Assembly: GCA_039707655.1 (NCBI GenBank)
Contig: CM077665.1
Location: 447,577,531-447,641,530 of the forward strand
Direction: 5' to 3'
From: Elymus sibiricus
Taxonomy: Eukaryota; Streptophyta; Magnoliopsida; Poales; Poaceae
Length of the DNA stretch: 64,000 nt
The notes beneath the pieces are model-generated. The model had not been told where the DNA came from. It made no database searches and saw nothing but the letters and a program-made list of their open reading frames with translations. Positions 50,558 to 61,209 of this stretch are shown here, piece after piece (the first letter of the stretch is position 1; the number at the start of each line of letters is the position of its first letter). The translations under genes were made by a program, and so were the position numbers.

Positions 50558-53039
50558 GTGATGATGTGGCTTTGAATGGTGCATATTGAATGCAGAAAAA
50601 GTCTTGAGTTAAAATATGTTTAAAAATATGAAATCCCTTTGTAATAGACGAGTTTTCGTCCGAAACCCTGATACTTCGAAGGAGATTGTCCAGTTTCTAC
50701 ACGAAGTGCAGCCAGTTTTTCCCATAACCCTCTCAACTTTTTAGAACATGCTATGTGGGTGAAATTATGATACCATGCCAATTTTCAACCATTTCAGAGT
50801 TCATTTGCAGTGCTTTTCAATCTCAGGGTTATCTTAGCTCAAAATAAATCATGAAATGCATGAAAAATAGCAAATGAAGTCAGAAAAGGGTTGAAAAGTG
50901 ATGATGTGGCTTTGAATGGTGCATATTGAATGCAGAAAAAGTCTTGAGTTAAAATATGTTTAAAAAAATGAAATCCCTTTGTGATAGACGAGTTTTCGTC
51001 CGAAACCCTAATACTTCGAAGGAGATTTTCCAGTTTGTACACGAAGTGCATCGAGTTTTTCCCGTAACCCTCTCAACTTTTTAGCACATGCTATGTGGGT
51101 GAAATTATGATATCATGCCAATTTTCAACCATTTCAGAGTTCATTTGCAGTTCTTTTCAATCTCAGGGTCATCTTAGCTCAAAATAAATCATGAAATGCA
51201 TGAAAAATAGCAAATGAAGTCAGAAAAGGGTTGAAAAGTGATGATGTGGCTTTGAATGGTGCATATTGAATGCAGAAAAAGTCTTGAGTTAAAATATGTT
51301 AAAAAAATAAAATCCTTTTGTAATAGACGAGTTTTCGTCCGAAACCCTGATACTTCGAAGGAGATTGTCCAGTTTCTACACGAAGTGCATCCAGTTTTTC
51401 CCGTAACCCTCTCACCTTTTTAGCACATGCTATGTGGGTGAAATTATGATACCATGCCAATTTTCAACCATTTCAGAGTTCATTTGCTGTGCTTTTCAAT
51501 CTCAGGGTCATCTTAGCTCAAAATAAATCATGAAATGCATGAAAAATAGCAAATGAAGTCAGAAAAGGTTTGAAAAGTGATGATGTGGCTTTTAATGGTC
51601 ATATTGAATGCAGAAAAAGTCTTGAGTTAAAATATGTTTAAAAATATGAAATCCCTTTGTAATAGACATGTTTTCGTCCGAAACCCTAATACTTCGAAGG
51701 AGATTGTCCAGTTTCTACACGAAGTACATCCAGTTTTTCCCGTAACCCTCTCAACTTTTTAGCACATGTTATGTGGGTTAAATTATGATACCATGACAAT
51801 TTTCAACCATTCCAGAGTTCATTTGCAGTGCTTTTCAATCTCAGGGTCATCTTAGCTCAAAATAAATCATGAAATGCATGAAAAATAGCAAATGAAGTCA
51901 GAAAAGGGTTGAAAAGTGATGATGTGGCTTTGAATGGTGCATATTGAATGCAGAAAAAGTCTTGAGTTAAAATATGTTTAAAAATATGAGATCCCTTTGT
52001 AATAGACGAGTTTTCGTCCGAAACCCTGATACTTCGAAGGAGATTGTCCAGTTTGTACAAGAAGTGCATCCAGTTTTTCCCGTAACCCTCTCAACTTTTT
52101 AGCACATGCTATGTGGGTGAAATTATGATACCATGCCAATTTTCAACCATTCCAGAGTTCATTTGCAGTGCTTTTCAATCTCAGGGTCATCCTAGCTCAA
52201 AATAAATCATGAAATGCATGAAAAATAGCAAATGAAGTCAGAAAAGGGTTGAAAAGTGATGATGTGGCTTTTAATGGTGCATATTGAATGCAGAAAAAGT
52301 CTTGAGTTAAAATATGTTTAAAAATATGAGATCCCTTTGTAATAGACGAGTTTTCGTCCGAAACCCTGATACTTCGAAGGAGATTGTCCAGTTTGTACAA
52401 GAAGTGCATCCAGTTTTTCCCGTAACCCTCTCACCTTTTTAGCACATGCTATGTGGGTGAAATTATGATACCATGCCAATTTTCAACCATTTCGGAGTTC
52501 ATTTGCAGTGCTTTTCAATCTCAGGGTCATCTTAGCTCAAAATAAATCATGAAATGCATGAAAAATAGCAAATGAAGTCAGAAAAGGGTTGAAAAGTGAT
52601 GATGTGGATTTGAATGGTTCATATTGAATGCATAAAAAGTCTTGAGTTAAAATATGTTTAAAAAAATAAAATTCTTTTGTAATAGACGAGTTTTCGTCCG
52701 AAACCCTGATACTTCGAAGGAGATTGTCCAGTTTCTACACGAAGTGCATCCAGTTTTTCCCGTAACCCTCTCACCTTTTTAGCACATGCTATGTGGGTGA
52801 AATTATGATACCATGCCAATTTTCAACCATTTCAGAGTTCATTTGCAGTGCTTTTCAATCTCAGGGTCATCTTAGCTCAAAATAAATCATGAAATGCATG
52901 AAAAATAGCAAATGAAGTCAGAAAAGGGTTGAAAAGTGATGATGTGGATTTGAATGGTGCATATTGAATGCATAAAAAGTCTTGAGTTAAAATATGTTTA
53001 AAAATGAAATCCCTTTTATAATAGACGAGTTTTCGTTCG

Positions 53040-56000
53040 AAACCCTGATACTTCGAAGGAGATTGTCCAGTTTGTACACGAAGTGCATTCAGTTTTTCCC
53101 GTAACCCTCTCAACTTTTTAGCACATTCTATGTGGGTGAAATTATGATACCATGCCAATTTTCAACCATTTCAGAGTTCATTTGCAGTGCTTTTCAATCT
53201 CAGTGTCATCTTAGCTAAAAATAAATAATGAAATGCATGAAAAATAGCAAATGAAGTCAGAAAAGGGTTGAAAAGTGATGATGTGGCTTTGAATGGTGCA
53301 TATTGAATGCAGAAAAAGTCTTGAGTTAAAATATGTTTAAAAATATGAATTCCCTTTGTAATAGACGAGTTTTCGTCCGAAACCCTGATACTTCGAAGGA
53401 GATTGTCCAGTTTCTACACGAAGTACATCCAGTTTTTCCCGTAACCCTGTCAACTTTTTAGCACATGCTATGTGGGTGAAATTATGATACCATGCCAATT
53501 TTCAACCATTTCAGAGTTCATTTGCAGTGCTTTTCAATGTCAGGGTCTTCTTACCTCAAAATAAATCATGAAATGCATGAAAAATAGCAAATGAAGTCAG
53601 AAAAGGGTTGAAAAGTGATGATGTGGCTTTTAATGGTGCATATTGAATGCAGAAAAAGTCTTGAGTTAAAATATGTTTAAAAATATGAGATCCCTTTGTA
53701 ATAGACGAGTTTTCGTCCGAAACCCTGATACTTCGAAGGAGATTGTCCAGTTTGTACAAGAAGTGCATCCAGTTTTTCCCGTAACCCTCTCAACTTTTTA
53801 GCACATGCTATGTGGGTGAAATTATGATACCATGCCAATTTTCAACCATTCCAGAGTTCATTTGTAGTGCTTTTCAATCTCAGGGTCATCTTAGCTCAAA
53901 ATAAATCATGAAATGCATGAAAAATAGCAAATGAAGTCAGAAAAGGGTTGAAAAGTGATGATGTGGCTTTGAATGGTGCATATTGAATGCAGAAAAAGTC
54001 TTGAGTTAAAATATGTTTAAAAAAATAAAATCCTTTTGTAATAGACGAGTTTTCGTCCGAAACCCTGATACTTCGAAGGAGATTGTCCAGTTTCTACACG
54101 AAGTGCATCGAGTTTTTGCCGTAACCCTCTCAACTTTTTAGCACATGATATGTGGGTGAAATTATGATACCATGCCAATTTTCAACCATTTCAGAGTTCA
54201 TTTGCAGTGCTTTTCAATCTCAGGGTCATCTTAGCTCAAAATAAATCATGAAATGCATGAAAAATAGCAAATGAAGTCAGAAAAGGGTTGAAAAGTGATG
54301 ATGTGGATTTGAATGGTGAATATTGAAGGCATAAAAAGTCTTGAGTTAAAATATGTTTAAAAATGAAATCCCTTTTGTAATAGACGAGTTTTCGTTCGAA
54401 ACCCTGATACTTCGAAGGAGATTGTCCAGTTTGTACACGAAGTGCATTCAGTTTTTCCCGTAACCCTCTCAACTTTTTAGCACATGCTATGTGGGTGAAA
54501 TTATGATACCATGCCAATTTTCAACCATTTCAGAGTTCATTTGCAGTGCTTTTCAATCTCAGGGTCATCTTAGCTCAAACTAAATCATGAAATGCATGAA
54601 AAATAGCAAATGAAGTCAGAAAAGGGTTGAAAAGTGATGATGTGGCTTTGAATGGTGCATATTGAATGCAGAAAAAGTCTTGAGTTAAAATATGTTTAAA
54701 AAATGAAATCCCTTTGTAATAGACGAGTTTTCGTCCGAAACCCTGATACTTCGAAGGAGATTGTCCAGTTTGTACACGAAGTGCAGCCAGTTTTTCCCGT
54801 AACCCTCTCAACTTTTTAGCACATGCTATGTGGGTGAAATTATGATACCATGCCAATTTTTAACCATTGAAGAGTTCATTTGCAGTGCTATTCAATCTCA
54901 GGGTCATCTTAGCTCAAAATAAATCATGAAATGCATGAAAAATAGCAAATGAAGTCAGAAAAGGGTTGAAAAGTGATGATGTGGCTTTGAATGGTGCATA
55001 TTGAATGCAGAAAAAGTCTTGAGTTAAAATATGTTTAAAAAAATGAAATCCCTTTGTAATAGACGAGTGTTCGTCCGAAACCCTGATACTTCGAAGGAGA
55101 TTTTCCAGTTTGTACACGAAGTGCATCGAGTTTTTCCCGTAACCATCTCAACCTTTTAGCAGATGCTATGTGGGTGAAATTATGATATCATGCCAATTTT
55201 CAACCATTTCAGAGTTCATTTGCAGTTCTTTTCAATCTCAGGGTCATCTTAGCTCAAAATAAATCATGAAATGCATGAAAAATAGCAAATGAAGTCAGAA
55301 AAGGGTTGAAAAGTGATGATGTGGCTTTGAATGGTGCATATTGAATGCAAAAAAAGTCTTGAGTCAAAATATGTTAAAAAAATAAAATCCTTTTGTAATA
55401 GACGAGTTTTCGTCCGAAACCCTGATACTTCGAAGGAGATTGTCCAGTTTGTACACGAAGTGCATCCAGTTTTTCCCGTAACCCTCTCACCTTTTTAGCA
55501 CATGCTATGTGGGTGAAATTATGATACCATGCCAATTTTCAACCATTTCAGAGTTCATTTGCAGTGCTTTTCAATCTCAGGGTCATCTTAGCTCAAAATA
55601 AATCATGAAATGCATGAAAACTAGCAAATGAAGTCAGAAAAGGGTTGAAAAGTGATGATGTGGCTTTTAATGGTCATATTGAATGCAGAAAAAGTCTTGA
55701 GTTAAAATATGTTTAAAAAAATGAAATCCCTTTGTAATAGACGAGTTTTCGTCCGAAACCCTGATACTTCGAAGGAGATTTTCCAGTTTGTCAACGAAGT
55801 GCATCGAGTTTTTCCCGTAACCCTCTCAACTTTTTAGCACATGCTATGTGGGTGAAATTATGATATCATGCCAATTTCAACCATTTCAGAGTTCATTTGC
55901 AGTTCTTTTCAATCTCAGGGTCATCTTAGCTCAACATAAATCATGAAATGCATGAAAAATAGCAAATGAAGTCAGAAAAGGGTTGAAAAGTGATGATGTG

Positions 56001-57112
56001 GCTTTGAATGGTGCATATTGAATGCAGAAAAAGTCTTGAGTTAAAATATGTTAAAAAAATAAAATCCTTTTGTAATAGACGAGTTTTCGTCCGAAACCCT
56101 GATACTTCGAAGGAGATTGTCCAGTTTGTACACGAAGTGCATCCAGTTTTTCCCGTAACCCTCTCACCATTTTAGCACATGCTATGCGGGTGAAATTATG
56201 ATACCATGCCAATTTTCAACCATTTCAGAGTTCATTTGCAGTGCTTTTCAATCTCAGGGTCATCTTAGCTCAAAATAAATCATGAAATGCATGAAAAATA
56301 GCAAATGAAGTCAGAAAAGGGTTGAAAAGTGATGATGTGGCTTTTAATGGTCATATTGAATGCAGAAAAAGTCTTGAGTTAAAATATGTTTAAAAATATG
56401 AAATCCCTTTGTAATAGACATGTTTTCGTCCGAAACCCTAATACTTCGAAGGAGATTGTCCAGTTTCTACACGAAGTACATCCAGTTTTTCCCGTAACCC
56501 TCTCAACTTTTTAGCACATGCTATGTGGGTGAAATTATGATACCATGACAATTTTCAACCATTCCAGAGTTCATTTGCAGTGCTTTTCAATCTCAGGGTC
56601 ATCTTAGCTCAAAATAAATCATGAAATGCATGAAAAATAGCAAATGAAGTCAGAAAAGGGTTGAAAAGTGATGATGTGGCTTTGAATGGTGCATATTGAA
56701 TGCAGAAAAAGTCTTGAGTTAAAATATGTTTAAAAATATGAGATCCCTTTGTAATAGACGAGTTTTCGTCCGAAACCCTGATACTTCGATGGAGATTGTC
56801 CAGTTTGTACAAGAAGTGCATCCAGTTTTTCCCGTAACCCTCTCAACTTTTTAGCACATGCTATGTGGGTGAAATTATGATACCAAGCCAATTTTCAACC
56901 ATTCCAGAGTTCATTTGCAGTGCTTTTCAATCTCAGGGTCATCCTAGCTCAAAATAAATAATGAAATGCATGAAAAATAGCAAATGAAGTCAAAAAAGGG
57001 TTGAAAAGTGATGATGTGGCTTTGAATGGTGCATATTGAATGCAGAAAAAGTCTTGAGTTAAAATATGTTTAAAAATATGAAATCCCTTTGTAATAGACG
57101 AGTTTTCGTCCG
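53040..57112 (+). repeat. Left copy of a 4073-bp (12-monomer) tandem duplication
   Basis: Matches 57113-61209 at a constant offset of 4073 bp. Rare changes shared by both copies include TATGAATTCCC (53344/57417), CAATGTCAGGG (53536/57609), GCACATGATATG (54143/58216), TTGAAGGCATAAA (54323/58396), TTTTTAACCATTGAAGAG (54857/58930), AGCAGATGC (55158/59231), GAGTCAAAATATG (55361/59434), AAACTAGCAAATG (55617/59690), CTATGCGGG (56182/60255) and CGATGGAG (56788/60861). No difference was found at the sites I compared, so the event is very recent or an assembly duplicate. Confidence 0.92.
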
Positions 57113-60100
57113 AAACCCTGATACTTCGAAGGAGATTGTCCAGTTTGTACACGAAGTGCATTCAGTTTTTCCCGTAACCCTCTCAACTTTTTAGCACATT
57201 CTATGTGGGTGAAATTATGATACCATGCCAATTTTCAACCATTTCAGAGTTCATTTGCAGTGCTTTTCAATCTCAGTGTCATCTTAGCTAAAAATAAATA
57301 ATGAAATGCATGAAAAATAGCAAATGAAGTCAGAAAAGGGTTGAAAAGTGATGATGTGGCTTTGAATGGTGCATATTGAATGCAGAAAAAGTCTTGAGTT
57401 AAAATATGTTTAAAAATATGAATTCCCTTTGTAATAGACGAGTTTTCGTCCGAAACCCTGATACTTCGAAGGAGATTGTCCAGTTTCTACACGAAGTACA
57501 TCCAGTTTTTCCCGTAACCCTGTCAACTTTTTAGCACATGCTATGTGGGTGAAATTATGATACCATGCCAATTTTCAACCATTTCAGAGTTCATTTGCAG
57601 TGCTTTTCAATGTCAGGGTCTTCTTACCTCAAAATAAATCATGAAATGCATGAAAAATAGCAAATGAAGTCAGAAAAGGGTTGAAAAGTGATGATGTGGC
57701 TTTTAATGGTGCATATTGAATGCAGAAAAAGTCTTGAGTTAAAATATGTTTAAAAATATGAGATCCCTTTGTAATAGACGAGTTTTCGTCCGAAACCCTG
57801 ATACTTCGAAGGAGATTGTCCAGTTTGTACAAGAAGTGCATCCAGTTTTTCCCGTAACCCTCTCAACTTTTTAGCACATGCTATGTGGGTGAAATTATGA
57901 TACCATGCCAATTTTCAACCATTCCAGAGTTCATTTGTAGTGCTTTTCAATCTCAGGGTCATCTTAGCTCAAAATAAATCATGAAATGCATGAAAAATAG
58001 CAAATGAAGTCAGAAAAGGGTTGAAAAGTGATGATGTGGCTTTGAATGGTGCATATTGAATGCAGAAAAAGTCTTGAGTTAAAATATGTTTAAAAAAATA
58101 AAATCCTTTTGTAATAGACGAGTTTTCGTCCGAAACCCTGATACTTCGAAGGAGATTGTCCAGTTTCTACACGAAGTGCATCGAGTTTTTGCCGTAACCC
58201 TCTCAACTTTTTAGCACATGATATGTGGGTGAAATTATGATACCATGCCAATTTTCAACCATTTCAGAGTTCATTTGCAGTGCTTTTCAATCTCAGGGTC
58301 ATCTTAGCTCAAAATAAATCATGAAATGCATGAAAAATAGCAAATGAAGTCAGAAAAGGGTTGAAAAGTGATGATGTGGATTTGAATGGTGAATATTGAA
58401 GGCATAAAAAGTCTTGAGTTAAAATATGTTTAAAAATGAAATCCCTTTTGTAATAGACGAGTTTTCGTTCGAAACCCTGATACTTCGAAGGAGATTGTCC
58501 AGTTTGTACACGAAGTGCATTCAGTTTTTCCCGTAACCCTCTCAACTTTTTAGCACATGCTATGTGGGTGAAATTATGATACCATGCCAATTTTCAACCA
58601 TTTCAGAGTTCATTTGCAGTGCTTTTCAATCTCAGGGTCATCTTAGCTCAAACTAAATCATGAAATGCATGAAAAATAGCAAATGAAGTCAGAAAAGGGT
58701 TGAAAAGTGATGATGTGGCTTTGAATGGTGCATATTGAATGCAGAAAAAGTCTTGAGTTAAAATATGTTTAAAAAATGAAATCCCTTTGTAATAGACGAG
58801 TTTTCGTCCGAAACCCTGATACTTCGAAGGAGATTGTCCAGTTTGTACACGAAGTGCAGCCAGTTTTTCCCGTAACCCTCTCAACTTTTTAGCACATGCT
58901 ATGTGGGTGAAATTATGATACCATGCCAATTTTTAACCATTGAAGAGTTCATTTGCAGTGCTATTCAATCTCAGGGTCATCTTAGCTCAAAATAAATCAT
59001 GAAATGCATGAAAAATAGCAAATGAAGTCAGAAAAGGGTTGAAAAGTGATGATGTGGCTTTGAATGGTGCATATTGAATGCAGAAAAAGTCTTGAGTTAA
59101 AATATGTTTAAAAAAATGAAATCCCTTTGTAATAGACGAGTGTTCGTCCGAAACCCTGATACTTCGAAGGAGATTTTCCAGTTTGTACACGAAGTGCATC
59201 GAGTTTTTCCCGTAACCATCTCAACCTTTTAGCAGATGCTATGTGGGTGAAATTATGATATCATGCCAATTTTCAACCATTTCAGAGTTCATTTGCAGTT
59301 CTTTTCAATCTCAGGGTCATCTTAGCTCAAAATAAATCATGAAATGCATGAAAAATAGCAAATGAAGTCAGAAAAGGGTTGAAAAGTGATGATGTGGCTT
59401 TGAATGGTGCATATTGAATGCAAAAAAAGTCTTGAGTCAAAATATGTTAAAAAAATAAAATCCTTTTGTAATAGACGAGTTTTCGTCCGAAACCCTGATA
59501 CTTCGAAGGAGATTGTCCAGTTTGTACACGAAGTGCATCCAGTTTTTCCCGTAACCCTCTCACCTTTTTAGCACATGCTATGTGGGTGAAATTATGATAC
59601 CATGCCAATTTTCAACCATTTCAGAGTTCATTTGCAGTGCTTTTCAATCTCAGGGTCATCTTAGCTCAAAATAAATCATGAAATGCATGAAAACTAGCAA
59701 ATGAAGTCAGAAAAGGGTTGAAAAGTGATGATGTGGCTTTTAATGGTCATATTGAATGCAGAAAAAGTCTTGAGTTAAAATATGTTTAAAAAAATGAAAT
59801 CCCTTTGTAATAGACGAGTTTTCGTCCGAAACCCTGATACTTCGAAGGAGATTTTCCAGTTTGTCAACGAAGTGCATCGAGTTTTTCCCGTAACCCTCTC
59901 AACTTTTTAGCACATGCTATGTGGGTGAAATTATGATATCATGCCAATTTCAACCATTTCAGAGTTCATTTGCAGTTCTTTTCAATCTCAGGGTCATCTT
60001 AGCTCAACATAAATCATGAAATGCATGAAAAATAGCAAATGAAGTCAGAAAAGGGTTGAAAAGTGATGATGTGGCTTTGAATGGTGCATATTGAATGCAG

Positions 60101-61209
60101 AAAAAGTCTTGAGTTAAAATATGTTAAAAAAATAAAATCCTTTTGTAATAGACGAGTTTTCGTCCGAAACCCTGATACTTCGAAGGAGATTGTCCAGTTT
60201 GTACACGAAGTGCATCCAGTTTTTCCCGTAACCCTCTCACCATTTTAGCACATGCTATGCGGGTGAAATTATGATACCATGCCAATTTTCAACCATTTCA
60301 GAGTTCATTTGCAGTGCTTTTCAATCTCAGGGTCATCTTAGCTCAAAATAAATCATGAAATGCATGAAAAATAGCAAATGAAGTCAGAAAAGGGTTGAAA
60401 AGTGATGATGTGGCTTTTAATGGTCATATTGAATGCAGAAAAAGTCTTGAGTTAAAATATGTTTAAAAATATGAAATCCCTTTGTAATAGACATGTTTTC
60501 GTCCGAAACCCTAATACTTCGAAGGAGATTGTCCAGTTTCTACACGAAGTACATCCAGTTTTTCCCGTAACCCTCTCAACTTTTTAGCACATGCTATGTG
60601 GGTGAAATTATGATACCATGACAATTTTCAACCATTCCAGAGTTCATTTGCAGTGCTTTTCAATCTCAGGGTCATCTTAGCTCAAAATAAATCATGAAAT
60701 GCATGAAAAATAGCAAATGAAGTCAGAAAAGGGTTGAAAAGTGATGATGTGGCTTTGAATGGTGCATATTGAATGCAGAAAAAGTCTTGAGTTAAAATAT
60801 GTTTAAAAATATGAGATCCCTTTGTAATAGACGAGTTTTCGTCCGAAACCCTGATACTTCGATGGAGATTGTCCAGTTTGTACAAGAAGTGCATCCAGTT
60901 TTTCCCGTAACCCTCTCAACTTTTTAGCACATGCTATGTGGGTGAAATTATGATACCAAGCCAATTTTCAACCATTCCAGAGTTCATTTGCAGTGCTTTT
61001 CAATCTCAGGGTCATCCTAGCTCAAAATAAATAATGAAATGCATGAAAAATAGCAAATGAAGTCAAAAAAGGGTTGAAAAGTGATGATGTGGCTTTGAAT
61101 GGTGCATATTGAATGCAGAAAAAGTCTTGAGTTAAAATATGTTTAAAAATATGAAATCCCTTTGTAATAGACGAGTTTTCGTCCGAAACCCTGATACTTC
61201 GAAGGAGAT
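57113..61209 (+). repeat. Right copy of the 4073-bp tandem duplication
   Basis: Partner of 53040-57112, directly abutting. The left edge lies in a hybrid monomer (56948-57287): it starts m10-like (GTCAAAAAAGGG) and changes to the CATTCAG/GCACATTCTATG type between about 57110 and 57160. The right copy's equivalent monomer at 61021 continues m10-like (CTACACGAAGTAC, TATGACACCATG). Crossover in the CpG-rich segment is implied. Confidence 0.9.
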
